The position numbers and the translations under genes were made by a program. Below, in pieces: positions 38,970 through 47,263 of a DNA stretch of 64,000 nucleotides (the first letter of the stretch is position 1; each line of letters starts with the position of its first letter). Under the pieces are notes generated by a model. It ran no database searches. It had not been told where the DNA came from and was given only the letters and a program-made list of their open reading frames with translations. The DNA is from Acidovorax sp. SUPP3334 (GTDB taxonomy: Bacteria; Pseudomonadota; Gammaproteobacteria; Burkholderiales; Burkholderiaceae_C): assembly GCF_030159055.1 (NCBI RefSeq), contig NZ_BQXQ01000014.1:1-64000 (forward strand), read 5' to 3'.

Positions 38970-39089
38970 GGAAATACCTCGACCGCGGAATCCGGCAGAT
39001 CAGGGCGGCGCAGGCAAAAGGGGAGAAGGCAGGACATGGCGGACGAAAGCGGGAAAAAGGCAGGGCGAAAGATCTCTCCATCGCATGGA

Positions 39090-39104
39090 TGAGAATGATT
39101 TTTA
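39090..39104 (-). promoter_or_regulatory. Fur-box candidate
   Basis: TGAGAATGATTTTTA agrees with the 7-1-7 Fur motif TGATAATnATTATCA at 11 of 14 defined positions, in an AT-rich island of an otherwise GC-rich region, upstream of the PepSY/reductase gene. Iron-dependent repression is inferred. Confidence 0.6.
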
Positions 39105-39135
39105 TTTTACAACCCGTCCCGGCTTCGGCCGGTGT

Positions 39136-39690
39136 TCAGTGCCCCGCGAAATCCACCAGCGTGTAGAGCGGCAGGCCCGCGTCCCGCAGGCGCTGCGAGC
39201 CCCCGAGTTCGGGCAGATCCACGATGGCGGCGCCTTCGGTCACCGTCGCGCCCAGGCGCTCCAGCAGATTCTTGCCGGCCATCATCGTGCCGCCGGTGGC
39301 GATCAGGTCGTCGATCAGCAGCACGCGGTCGCCGGGCTTCACCGCGTCGGCATGCAGTTCCACCGTGGCGCTGCCGTATTCGAGTTCATAGGTTTCCTCC
39401 ACGGTGGTGAAGGGCAGCTTGCCCTTCTTGCGGATCGGCACGAAGCCCACGTTCAATTCATAGGCCACCACCGCACCCAGGATGAAGCCGCGCGCATCCA
39501 GTCCGGCCACCACGTCGGGGCGCAGGGCGCGGTCCATGTAGCGGTGCACGAAGGCATCGATGAGCACGCGGAACACCTTGGGGTCTTGCAGCAGCGGCGT
39601 GATGTCCCGGAACTGCACGCCCGGCGCGGGCCAGCCGGGCACGGTGCGGATGTGCTGGCGAAGGTATTCGTTGACGCTGAGGGCTTGCAT
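39136..39690 (-). CDS. apt: Adenine phosphoribosyltransferase
   Basis: APT converts adenine and PRPP to AMP in purine salvage. The 184-residue protein has the type I PRT fold with the PRPP-binding signature [14 protein letters not shown], the N-terminal [15 protein letters not shown] and [14 protein letters not shown]. It is a single gene in the leftward direction, between the PepSY reductase and the Kef-type antiporter, with no obvious pathway partner nearby. Confidence 0.95.
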   Translation of the reverse strand: MQALSVNEYLRQHIRTVPGWPAPGVQFRDITPLLQDPKVFRVLIDAFVHRYMDRALRPDVVAGLDARGFILGAVVAYELNVGFVPIRKKGKLPFTTVEETYELEYGSATVELHADAVKPGDRVLLIDDLIATGGTMMAGKNLLERLGATVTEGAAIVDLPELGGSQRLRDAGLPLYTLVDFAGH

Positions 39691-39825
39691 GGCGCTGGAA
39701 AATCTGAAAAGGGAGAAGCCTCATGCCGGGACAGGAAGGGGGCGCCCGGCCGGGACAAGAAGGAGCCATGCAGTGTATCGGCCGGCAGTCGCAGGCATCT
39801 GCCAGAACCGCCGGCAGCACTGCTG

Positions 39826-41811
39826 TCAGGACCGCAGCAGGGCGTCCTCGGCCAGCGCCAGCGCCGTAGGGTGGCCCGAAAGCACGAGTGTGTCGCCTTC
39901 GGCCAGCACGGCCGCATCGTCCGGCTGGGACATGCGCCCATCCTTGTGGCGCAGGTTCACGACCCGCACGCCCATGGCCTGCAACGCCAGTTGCCCGAGC
40001 GCCTGACCCAGCGGATGCACGCCGGAAGGCAGCGTGATGGACGCCAGCCGCTCCTGGTCGCGCTCGGAGACGGTGTCGTCGTCCGCACCATGGAAATAGC
40101 CACGCAGCAGGTTGTAGCGCGCATCGCGCTGGTCCTGCACCAGTCGCAGCACCCGCCGCATGGGCACGCCGACCAGGGCGAGCGCATGGCTGGCCAGCAT
40201 GAGCGAGCCTTCGATGGCTTCGGGCACCACCTCGGTCGCGCCGGCGGCCTGGAGCTTGTCCAGGTACTGGTCGTCCTGCGTGCGCACCACCACCGGCACC
40301 TGCGGCGCGTGTTCGCGCGTGTTGGCCAGCACCTTGAGCGTGGCGGGAATGTCGAGGTAGGTCACAGCCACGGCACTGGCGCGCACCAGGCCGGCGGCCA
40401 TGAGCGCCTGCATCCGCGTGGCATCGCCGTACACCACCGAATCGCCCGCGGCTGCGGCCTGGCGTACGCGGTCGGGGTCCAGGTCCAGCGCCATGTAGGG
40501 AATGCCTTCGCGCTCCAGCATGCGCGCCAGGTTCTGGCCGCATCGGCCGTAGCCGCAGATCAGCACGTGCTTGCTGGTGTTGATCGATTTGCGCGCAATG
40601 GTGGTCATCTGCAGCGATTGCTGCAGCCAGTCGCTGGCGACCAGCTTCATCACGATGCGGTTGCTGTACAGGATGAGGAACGGCGTCGCCAGCATGGACA
40701 GCACCATCGCGGCGAGGATGGGGTTCATCAGCGCGGGCTGCACCAGCCCATGCTCCTGCGTGAGCGACAGCAGCACGAAGCCGAACTCCCCCGCCTGCGC
40801 CAGATACAGCCCCGTGCGCAGCGACACGCCCGTGGTGGCCCCCATGCCGCGCGCCAGCAGCAGGATCACGCCCATCTTGATCAGGAGCGGCACGATCAGA
40901 AGCAGCAGCACCAGCGCCCAGCGCTCCAGCAGAATATGCCAGTCCAGCATCATCCCCACGGTGATGAAGAACAGGCCCAGCAGCACATCGTGGAACGGGC
41001 GGATGTCCGTGCCCACCTGGTGGCGGTATTCGGTTTCCGACACCAGCACGCCCGCGATGAAGGCGCCCAGCGCCAGCGACAGCCCTGCCACTTCGGTGAG
41101 CCAGGCCAGCCCCAGCGTGATGAGCAGCAGGTTCAGCATGAACAGCTCGTCGCTCTTGCGGCGCGCCACCAGCGTGAGCCACCAGCGCATCACCCGCTGA
41201 CCGCCCGCCAGCAGCAGGCCCACCAGCACCGTGGCCTTGAGGAGCGCCAGCCCGAGTGCGACGAACAGCTGGTCCGGCCGGGAGCCCAGCGCGGGGATCA
41301 GCACCAGCAGCGGCACCACGGCCAAGTCCTGAAACAGCAGAATGCCCAGGATGCGGCGGCCGTGCTCGCTCTCCAGCTCCGCGCGCTCGGCCATCAGCTT
41401 GACCACGATGGCCGTGCTGCTCATCACCAGCGTACCGGCCAGCGCCAGCCCCGTCTGCCAGCCCATGTCCCAGATGCCGCCCACGTGGCGCGACAGCAGC
41501 AGCACGCCGGCCATGGCCGCCGCCATGGTCAGCGCCACCTGCATCAACCCCAGGCCGAATACGAATTTGCGCATGGCGCGCAGCTTGGACAGGCTGAACT
41601 CCAGGCCGATGGCGAACATGAGGAACACCACGCCGAACTCGCCCAGGTGGCGCACGCCTTCGGAGTTCTGGGCCAGCGCCAGCGCATGGGGCCCGATCAG
41701 GATGCCCGCCGCCAGATAGCCCAGCATCGGCGGCAGCTTCAGGCTGCGGCAGGCCACCACGCCCAATACGGCGGCCAGCAGGTAAAGCAACGTGAGGGCG
41801 AGTGACGACAT
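39826..41811 (-). CDS. CPA2-family cation:proton antiporter (KefB/YbaL type) with RCK domains
   Basis: The 661-residue protein has twelve to thirteen N-terminal membrane helices (residues ~5-385) with the CPA2 patterns LGYLAAGILIGP and LALGAFIAGVLVSETEY, then a TrkA-N/RCK NAD-binding domain (~410-530, HVLICGYGRCGQNLARMLE) and a TrkA-C domain (~570-655). It should exchange K+ (or Na+) for H+ under nucleotide control. A dedicated KefF/KefG ancillary gene is not adjacent and the glutathione-binding residues of KefC cannot be confirmed, so a YbaL/RosB-like role is as likely. Only 58 bases separate it from the divergent kdsD. Confidence 0.88.
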   Translation of the reverse strand: MSSLALTLLYLLAAVLGVVACRSLKLPPMLGYLAAGILIGPHALALAQNSEGVRHLGEFGVVFLMFAIGLEFSLSKLRAMRKFVFGLGLMQVALTMAAAMAGVLLLSRHVGGIWDMGWQTGLALAGTLVMSSTAIVVKLMAERAELESEHGRRILGILLFQDLAVVPLLVLIPALGSRPDQLFVALGLALLKATVLVGLLLAGGQRVMRWWLTLVARRKSDELFMLNLLLITLGLAWLTEVAGLSLALGAFIAGVLVSETEYRHQVGTDIRPFHDVLLGLFFITVGMMLDWHILLERWALVLLLLIVPLLIKMGVILLLARGMGATTGVSLRTGLYLAQAGEFGFVLLSLTQEHGLVQPALMNPILAAMVLSMLATPFLILYSNRIVMKLVASDWLQQSLQMTTIARKSINTSKHVLICGYGRCGQNLARMLEREGIPYMALDLDPDRVRQAAAAGDSVVYGDATRMQALMAAGLVRASAVAVTYLDIPATLKVLANTREHAPQVPVVVRTQDDQYLDKLQAAGATEVVPEAIEGSLMLASHALALVGVPMRRVLRLVQDQRDARYNLLRGYFHGADDDTVSERDQERLASITLPSGVHPLGQALGQLALQAMGVRVVNLRHKDGRMSQPDDAAVLAEGDTLVLSGHPTALALAEDALLRS

Positions 41812-41869
41812 GCATGGATGCTAGCCCAGGCGCGGCGCAGGTCCATGGCCCGGCCGATAGAATCCGCGC

Positions 41870-42871
41870 ATGCTTTCCGCCCCTGCCGCGCCTGCGACCT
41901 TCCAAGCCGACCAGGCGCTGCGCCTGGCCCGTGAAACTTTCGACATCGAAGCGGCTGCCCTGGCCGGACTGTCGGCCCGCGTGGGCACCAGCTTCGCCAG
42001 CGCCGTCGAGCGCATGCTGGCGACCACCGGGCGCGTGGTGGTCATGGGCATGGGCAAGAGCGGCCACATCGGCCGCAAGATCGCCGCCACGCTCGCCTCC
42101 ACCGGCACTCCCGCCTTCTTCGTCCACCCGGCGGAAGCCAGCCATGGCGATCTGGGCATGGTCACCACCGGCGATCTGGTGCTGGGCATTTCCAACAGCG
42201 GCGAAAGCGCCGAACTCACCGTGCTGCTGCCTGTGCTCAAGCGCCTGGGCGTGCCCCTGGTGGCCATGACCGGCGGTCTCGAATCCACGCTGGCGCGCCA
42301 CGCCGATCTGGTGCTGGACTGCAGCGTGGACCGCGAAGCCTGCCCGCTGAACCTGGCACCGACCGCCAGCACCACCGCGCAACTGGCCATGGGCGACGCG
42401 CTGGCCGTCGCCCTGCTGGATGCTCGCGGCTTCCGCTCCGAAGACTTCGCGCGCTCCCACCCCGGCGGTGCCCTGGGGCGCAAGCTGCTCACGCACGTGA
42501 GCGATGTCATGCGCTCCGGCGACGAAATCGCGCGCGTGGCGCCCGATGCCTCGTTCAGCGAACTGATGCGCGAGATGAGCGCCAAGCGCCTGGGCGCCTC
42601 GGCCGTGGTCGATGCGGCGGGCCACGTGCTCGGCATCTTCACGGACGGGGACCTGCGCCGCCGCATCGAGGCCGGCGCCGAACTGCGCGGCGCCACGGCC
42701 GGCGAGGTCATGCACGCGGGGCCTCGCACCATCGCCCCCGATGCCCTCGCTGTGGACGCCGCCGAGATGATGGAGCGCCATGCCATCACCAGCGTGCTCG
42801 TGGCCGACGCGGATGGCGTCCTCATCGGCGTGGTGCACATCGGCGACCTGATGCGCGCCAAGGTCATCTGA
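41870..42871 (+). CDS. kdsD: D-arabinose-5-phosphate isomerase
   Basis: KdsD converts ribulose-5-phosphate to arabinose-5-phosphate, the first step to Kdo for LPS. The 333-residue protein has an N-terminal SIS domain (residues ~30-190; VVMGMGKSGHIGRKIAATLA, ISNSGESAEL) and two C-terminal CBS motifs (~205-330). The stop overlaps the kdsC start by one base (TGATG), and kdsC overlaps lptC, making a Kdo/LPS-assembly operon. The paralogue KpsF (capsule) is excluded only by this context. Confidence 0.94.
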   Translation: MLSAPAAPATFQADQALRLARETFDIEAAALAGLSARVGTSFASAVERMLATTGRVVVMGMGKSGHIGRKIAATLASTGTPAFFVHPAEASHGDLGMVTTGDLVLGISNSGESAELTVLLPVLKRLGVPLVAMTGGLESTLARHADLVLDCSVDREACPLNLAPTASTTAQLAMGDALAVALLDARGFRSEDFARSHPGGALGRKLLTHVSDVMRSGDEIARVAPDASFSELMREMSAKRLGASAVVDAAGHVLGIFTDGDLRRRIEAGAELRGATAGEVMHAGPRTIAPDALAVDAAEMMERHAITSVLVADADGVLIGVVHIGDLMRAKVI

Positions 42872-43446
42872 TGGAGACGCCCATCGCTCCGCTGCCGCCC
42901 CTTCGGCCCGCCCTGCGCTTCGATGCGCAACTGCTGCTGCGCGCTCAAGGCGTGCGCGTGGCATTTTTCGACGTGGACGGCGTGCTGACCGATGGCGGCC
43001 TGTATTTCAGCGAAACCGGCGAGACGCTCAAGCGGTTTCACACCCTGGACGGCCACGGCATCAAGCTGCTGCAAAAAGCCGGCATCACACCCGCCATCGT
43101 GACCGGTCGCGATGCCCCCGCGCTGCGCCTGCGCCTGAAAAACCTGGGCGTGGTGCACGCCCGCTTCGGCACCGAAGACAAACGCCCGGCCGCCGAATCG
43201 ATCCTGGCGGAACTGGGCCTGGACTGGGCGCAGGCCGCCGCCATCGGCGACGACTGGCCCGATCTGCCCATGATGCGGCGCTGCGCCCTGGCCTGCGCCC
43301 CTTTCCACGCCCACATCGAAGCCCGTGCCGTGGCCCACCACATCACGACCGCAGCGGGCGGTGCCGGGGCCGCGCGCGAATTCTGCGACCTGCTGCTGGT
43401 GGCCAGCGGGCGCTACGCCCAACTGCTGGAGGCCTACGCCGAATGA
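42871..43446 (+). CDS. kdsC: 3-deoxy-D-manno-octulosonate 8-phosphate phosphatase
   Basis: KdsC is a HAD-type (C0, capless) tetrameric phosphatase giving free Kdo. The 191-residue protein has the nucleophile motif FFDVDGVLTDGGLYF, motif II in AIVTGRDAPALRLRL and motif IV in AIGDDWPDLPMMRRC. It is translationally coupled on both sides (one-base overlap with kdsD, four-base overlap with lptC). Confidence 0.95.
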   Translation: METPIAPLPPLRPALRFDAQLLLRAQGVRVAFFDVDGVLTDGGLYFSETGETLKRFHTLDGHGIKLLQKAGITPAIVTGRDAPALRLRLKNLGVVHARFGTEDKRPAAESILAELGLDWAQAAAIGDDWPDLPMMRRCALACAPFHAHIEARAVAHHITTAAGGAGAAREFCDLLLVASGRYAQLLEAYAE

Positions 43447-44060
43447 TCGCCACGCTGCGCCGGGGCTGGGACCGGCTGTCCATCTACCTGCCCGTGGCGC
43501 TCATGGCGCTCATGGCGCTGGGCACGTGGTGGCTGGTGCGCAATGCCCCCACACCGACCAAACCCGTGCAGGAACGCCCGCCCACGCACGAGCCGGACTA
43601 TTTCATGAAGACCTTTTCGGTCAAAAGCTTCGACGCCACCGGCCGGCTGCAAAGCGACGTGCGCGGCGATCTGGCGCGCCATTACCTGGACACCGACACG
43701 CTGGAGATCGACAAGGTCCACATGCGTTCGGTGGCGCCAGACGGCCGGCTGACCATCGCCACCGCCGACCGCGGGCTCACCAATGCGGACGGCTCCGAAG
43801 TGCAGCTGTTCGGCAACGCCATCGTCACCCGCGAACCGCTCACCCGGCCCGGCCGCGAGCCGCTGCCGCGCCTGCAGTTCCGGGGGGAGTTCCTTCACGC
43901 ATGGCTCAACGACGAACGGGTGCAATCGAACCAGCCGGTGACCCTGACGCGGGGCAAGGACCAGTTCACTGCCGACACCATGGACTACAACAACCTCAGC
44001 CAGATCATGCAGTTGCAAGGCCGCGTGAAGGGCATGCTGATGCCGCCGGCCGGCAAGTAA
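43443..44060 (+). CDS. lptC: LPS export protein LptC
   Basis: LptC is the bitopic inner-membrane protein that receives LPS from LptB2FG and passes it to LptA. The 205-residue protein has one N-terminal membrane helix (residues ~15-35, LPVALMALMALGTWWLV) and a beta-jellyroll periplasmic domain with DYFMKTFSVKSFDATGRLQ. ATGA overlap with kdsC. In most proteobacteria lptA and lptB follow directly; here an SDR gene follows instead, so those partners must be elsewhere. Confidence 0.93.
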   Translation: MIATLRRGWDRLSIYLPVALMALMALGTWWLVRNAPTPTKPVQERPPTHEPDYFMKTFSVKSFDATGRLQSDVRGDLARHYLDTDTLEIDKVHMRSVAPDGRLTIATADRGLTNADGSEVQLFGNAIVTREPLTRPGREPLPRLQFRGEFLHAWLNDERVQSNQPVTLTRGKDQFTADTMDYNNLSQIMQLQGRVKGMLMPPAGK

Positions 44061-44112
44061 CGTGGCAAACAACGCCGTGCATGCGGGCGGCCACACCCCC
44101 TCAGGAGCTTCC

Positions 44113-44907
44113 ATGACGTCCACCCCACTGGTGTTCATCACCGGCGCCTCCAGCGGCATCGGCCAGGCGCTCGCCCTGCGCTTTCACCAGGCGGGCTACC
44201 GGCTGGCGCTGGTCGCACGCCGCACGGCCGAGACCCAATCGTGGGCCAGCGCAAGCAACCTCCCGGCACATAGCTATGAAATTTATAGCGCCGACGTGGC
44301 ACGGCCTGACAGCATCGTCGCAGCAGGGCAGGACTGCATCGCACGGCAAGGACTGCCCGACGTCGTGATCGCCAATGCCGGCATCAGCGTGGGCATGGAC
44401 ACCGCCGCGCGCGAAGACATCGAGGTCATGGCGCGCACCTTCGCCACCAACAACATCGGCATGGCGGCGACCTTTCAGCCGTTCGTGGACGGCATGGTGC
44501 AGCGGGGCAGCGGAGCGCTGGTCGGCATCGGCAGCGTGGCCGGCATCCGAGGCCTGCCAGGCCATGGCGCCTATTGCGGCAGCAAGGCGGCCGTCATCAG
44601 CTACTGCGAAAGCCTGCGGGGAGAACTGCGCGCCTCGGGCGTGCGGGTGGTCACGCTGTGCCCGGGATACATCGACACCCCGCTCACCCGCCAGAACCGC
44701 TACGCCATGCCCTTCTTGATGCAACCCCAGGATTTTGCCGACCGGGCCTTTGCCGCGATCCGCGCCGGCGCCAGCTACCGCGTCATTCCCTGGCAAATGG
44801 GCGTGGTGGCCAAATTGCTGCGCGTGCTGCCCAATGCGCTGTTCGACAGGCTGCTGGCCGGCCGGCCGCGCAAGCACCGGCAAAAGGACGGCGCCTCGCC
44901 GCACTGA
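44113..44907 (+). CDS. Short-chain dehydrogenase/reductase
   Basis: The 264-residue classical SDR has the cofactor motif TGASSGIG (residues ~10-17), NAG (NAGIS), the catalytic Ser in GIGSVAG and the YxxxK pair in YCGSKAAV, then PGYIDTPLT. Substrate unknown. ATG 44113 is chosen over a GTG at 44062 because AGGAGC precedes it. Residues ~48-58 (LPAHSYEIYSA) are encoded by an A/T-rich palindromic piece resembling the tail of the dispersed 55-bp repeat. It follows lptC closely but has no known part in LPS transport. Confidence 0.9.
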   Translation: MTSTPLVFITGASSGIGQALALRFHQAGYRLALVARRTAETQSWASASNLPAHSYEIYSADVARPDSIVAAGQDCIARQGLPDVVIANAGISVGMDTAAREDIEVMARTFATNNIGMAATFQPFVDGMVQRGSGALVGIGSVAGIRGLPGHGAYCGSKAAVISYCESLRGELRASGVRVVTLCPGYIDTPLTRQNRYAMPFLMQPQDFADRAFAAIRAGASYRVIPWQMGVVAKLLRVLPNALFDRLLAGRPRKHRQKDGASPH

Positions 44908-44949
44908 GCCGCATGACGGCCGCTATGGGAGGTGTACGCTCCGCAACGA

Positions 44950-44977
44950 AGAAAGGCTCCCGAGGGAGCCTTTTTGC
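44950..44977. terminator. Bidirectional intrinsic terminator
   Basis: Stem AAGGCTCCC/GGGAGCCTT-type with T runs on the right (TTTTTG) and, on the other strand, TTTCTTC. It serves the SDR gene from the left and the glycine-rich RNA-binding gene from the right. Confidence 0.75.
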
Positions 44978-45022
44978 CGGGAGACCACCCGTGCCGGGTC
45001 TGTCTCTCGTTGAAGAAATATC

Positions 45023-45580
45023 TCAGTAACCGCTGCTGCCGCCACCACCACCGTAGCCGCCACCGCCACCACCGCTGCGGCCACCGCCGCCGCCGTTGCG
45101 CGAGCCGGAGCCGTAGGGGCTGCGGAAACCGCCATCACCGCGGCCACCACCACCGCCGCCATATCCGCCGCCGCCTTCACGGCCGCCGCCACCACCATAA
45201 CCTCCGCCTCCGCCGTCACCCCGGCCACCACCGCCGCCGTAGCCTCCGCCACCGCTGCGGCCACCACCGCCACCGCCGTAGCCTCCGCCACCACCGCCGC
45301 CGCCAAATCCACCACTGCGTGGGGGACGGGGCTCCATGGGACGCGCTTCGTTCACAACGATGCTGCGGCCGCCGAGCGGTTGGCCATTCATGCCTTGGAT
45401 AGCGGCTTGCGCTTCAGGGTCGCTGCCCATCTCGACGAAACCGAAGCCTTTGGAGCGGCCAGTATCGCGCTCCATCATGACCTTGGCGCTGGTCACGGCT
45501 CCGAATTGGCCGAAAGCCTGCTCCAGGTCACTGTCACGCACCGAGTACGGCAAATTGCCGACGTACAGTTTGTTGCCCAT
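45023..45580 (-). CDS. Glycine-rich RRM RNA-binding protein, long paralogue
   Basis: The 185-residue protein has one RNA-recognition motif (residues 1-80; RNP2 KLYVGNLPY, RNP1 RSKGFGFVEM) and a ~100-residue tail of GGGGGYGG and GGGGGR repeats. Such bacterial Rbp proteins resemble cyanobacterial and plant glycine-rich cold-induced RNA chaperones. ATG 45580 starts at the invariant MGNKLYVGN; the longer frame has no support. The leader can form a 9-bp hairpin that buries the Shine-Dalgarno. The next gene to the right is a close paralogue with its own leader and terminator. The tail length is likely variable because of repeat slippage. Confidence 0.9.
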   Translation of the reverse strand: MGNKLYVGNLPYSVRDSDLEQAFGQFGAVTSAKVMMERDTGRSKGFGFVEMGSDPEAQAAIQGMNGQPLGGRSIVVNEARPMEPRPPRSGGFGGGGGGGGYGGGGGGRSGGGGYGGGGGRGDGGGGGYGGGGGREGGGGYGGGGGGRGDGGFRSPYGSGSRNGGGGGRSGGGGGGYGGGGGSSGY

Positions 45581-45582
45581 TA

Positions 45583-45624
45583 CGGGACTCCTCAAAAACA
45601 CATTGATAAAGCGATGGAGTCCCG
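45583..45624 (-). promoter_or_regulatory. Leader hairpin masking the ribosome-binding site (long RRM gene)
   Basis: CGGGACTCC (45583-45591) and GGAGTCCCG (45616-45624) form a perfect 9-bp stem with a 24-base loop. In the leftward mRNA the 3' arm contains the GAGGAG Shine-Dalgarno just before the start codon. Confidence 0.65.
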
Positions 45625-45782
45625 AAAACGCAGCCAGTGAATCACAAAGATGTCCTATGCGCGAAACTGACGGATCCCCGCAAACGTCGACGCGAAAAAA
45701 ATCTCGCCGATGCATTATGGGCCATAAATTTCGCAAAAAAGCAAGGCACTGAAGTCGGGAGAATCACTCTGGCTCAGCCATG

Positions 45783-45809
45783 AAAAAAGGGTCCCGAAGA
45801 ACCCTTTTC
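45783..45809 (-). terminator. Intrinsic terminator of the short RRM gene
   Basis: On the minus strand, AAAAGGGT and ACCCTTTT arms enclose TTCTTCGGG-type loop sequence and are followed by a T run. It lies 22 bases after the stop of the 45831-46223 gene. Confidence 0.8.
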
Positions 45810-45830
45810 GATAAGCTGCTGGAGCTTGGC

Positions 45831-46223
45831 TTAGTAGCTGCTGCGGCCACCGCCGTAACCACCACCACCACCACCACCGCCGAAGCTACGGCCGCCGCCA
45901 CCACCGCCGCCGTAACCGCCGCCACCGCCGTTGCCGCCACCGAAGCCGCCGCCACCGCTACGGGGAGGACGTGGCTCCATGGGGCGAGCTTCGTTGACCA
46001 CGAGGTCACGGCCGCCGAAATTTTGACCGTGCGCGCCTTGAATGGCGGCTTGTGCTTCGGCATCGCTGCCCATTTCGACAAAGCCGAAACCCTTGGAGCG
46101 GCCGGTGTCACGTTCCATCATGACCTTGGCGCTTTGCACGGCGCCGTATTGGCTGAACGTTTGTTGCAGGTCGTCGTCGCGGAAAGAATAGGGCAGGTTG
46201 CCCACGTAGAGTTTGTTGCCCAT
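45831..46223 (-). CDS. Glycine-rich RRM RNA-binding protein, short paralogue
   Basis: The 130-residue protein has an RRM (residues 1-80; KLYVGNLPYSFRDDDLQQTF, RSKGFGFVEM) and a ~45-residue Gly-rich tail ending GGGRSSY. It is a clear tandem duplicate of the 45023-45580 gene: the RRMs share most residues, including the first 13 but one. It probably acts as an RNA chaperone, perhaps cold-induced. Its leader has the matching hairpin over the ribosome-binding site, with one G-U pair. The upstream AT-rich leader of ~200 bases is long, which fits post-transcriptional control. Confidence 0.9.
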   Translation of the reverse strand: MGNKLYVGNLPYSFRDDDLQQTFSQYGAVQSAKVMMERDTGRSKGFGFVEMGSDAEAQAAIQGAHGQNFGGRDLVVNEARPMEPRPPRSGGGGFGGGNGGGGGYGGGGGGGRSFGGGGGGGGYGGGRSSY

Positions 46224-46226
46224 GAA

Positions 46227-46262
46227 GGACTCCTAAAAAAACAAGAAAACGCGATGGAGCCC
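46227..46262 (-). promoter_or_regulatory. Leader hairpin masking the ribosome-binding site (short RRM gene)
   Basis: GGACTCC (46227-46233) pairs with GGAGCCC (46256-46262). In the leftward RNA all seven pairs form, one as G-U; on the plus strand it would be an A-C mismatch. The arm includes the AGGAG before the start codon. Confidence 0.6.
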
Positions 46263-46454
46263 GACGCAATCAACAAACCTGTGACGACTTCAAAGACGCG
46301 AAACCGACCAATCACCGCTACTTGCGTTCCTGCTTGGCAGAAAGGCAAGGCCCATTATTAACCATCTATTCGTGGTCTAAGCACGAAAGTTGGCGCAGTT
46401 GCAACGTTTCTTGTGGGTATTTACCCCAACAACAGGAAGCAGATCGTTACAATC

Positions 46455-46630
46455 GGCCCGTCTTTGGGGAGTAGCCCGCCCGGCGCACAGACCGCACGGG
46501 GGCATGCATCAACAAACTCGGGCCTCCTCGGCCTGTGGTGCATGCGGTTCATTCGAACTGGGCGAGACCATTGACTGCGCACCGATCCAAAAGGCCGGAG
46601 TCGGGGTGCAGTCAATGTTCTGCGACCTGT
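46455..46630 (+). ncRNA. yybP-ykoY (Mn2+-sensing) riboswitch
   Basis: Both conserved parts of this riboswitch class are present: TTTGGGGAGTAGC (46463-46475) and GGCGAGACC (46561-46569), followed by the typical long helix CATTGACTGC...GCAGTCAATG. It precedes a GDT1/UPF0016-family exporter gene, a well-known target. High Mn2+ is expected to switch expression on. The 3' end can form TGTCCGG/CCGGACA just before the start codon. Confidence 0.85.
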
Positions 46631-46653
46631 CCGGCCGGACAACTCCTAGCCCC

Positions 46654-47220
46654 ATGGAAGCCTTTTTCGTTTCGACCGCCATCGTCGCCCTCGCGGAGAT
46701 GGGCGACAAAACCCAACTCCTGTCCCTCGTTCTCGCGGCACGTTTCCGCAAGCCGTGGCCGATCGTGCTCGGCATTTTTGCGGCCACGCTAGCCAACCAT
46801 GCGCTGGCGGGCGCGGTGGGCGCCTGGGTGACCACGGTGGTAGGCCCGCAGGTGCTGCGATGGGGGCTGGGGCTGTCGTTCATCGCGATGGCGGTGTGGA
46901 TGCTCATTCCCGACCGGCTGGACGAGGACGACGCGGGCGGCGCACCGCGCTTTGGCGTGTTCGGCACAACGCTGATCGCGTTTTTTCTCGCCGAGATGGG
47001 CGACAAGACACAGGTCGCCACGGTGATGCTGGCCGCGCGCTACACCGCGTACGGGTGGGTGGTGGCCGGCACGACGCTGGGCATGATGCTGGCCAACGCG
47101 CCCGTGGTGTGGCTGGGTGACCGCATCACGCGGCGGGTGCCGATCCGTGCGGTGCACGTGGTGTCGGCGGTGATTTTCCTGGGGCTGGGCGTCGCCGCGC
47201 TGCTGGCGCCCGCGCCCTGA
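46654..47220 (+). CDS. GDT1/TMEM165 (UPF0016) family manganese exporter
   Basis: The 188-residue membrane protein has six predicted helices in two homologous halves, each with the family signature E-x-G-D-K-T/S: ALAEMGDKTQLLS (residues ~12-24) and FLAEMGDKTQVAT (~113-125). Bacterial members such as MneA export Mn2+. The upstream yybP-ykoY riboswitch supports that role. ATG 46654 is chosen because MEAFFVSTAIVALAEMGDK is the standard start; the frame runs upstream through the riboswitch without meaning. There is no clear Shine-Dalgarno directly before it. Confidence 0.9.
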   Translation: MEAFFVSTAIVALAEMGDKTQLLSLVLAARFRKPWPIVLGIFAATLANHALAGAVGAWVTTVVGPQVLRWGLGLSFIAMAVWMLIPDRLDEDDAGGAPRFGVFGTTLIAFFLAEMGDKTQVATVMLAARYTAYGWVVAGTTLGMMLANAPVVWLGDRITRRVPIRAVHVVSAVIFLGLGVAALLAPAP

Positions 47221-47263
47221 AAAATCCCCGGCCGCCGCGGCTTCGGCTTTGGTATAGTGACCC

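Noticed and set aside
39458-42964. Very long open frame (1168 codons) on the minus strand
   Set aside because: It lies antisense or out of frame to apt, the Kef-type antiporter and kdsD, and its translation is Ala/Arg/Gly/His-rich without similarity; a GC-rich codon-position artefact.
45040-45340. Glycine-rich repeat block as a CRISPR or satellite array
   Set aside because: The short GGN-type periodicity is explained by the Gly-rich tail of the RRM protein in frame; there are no unique spacers.
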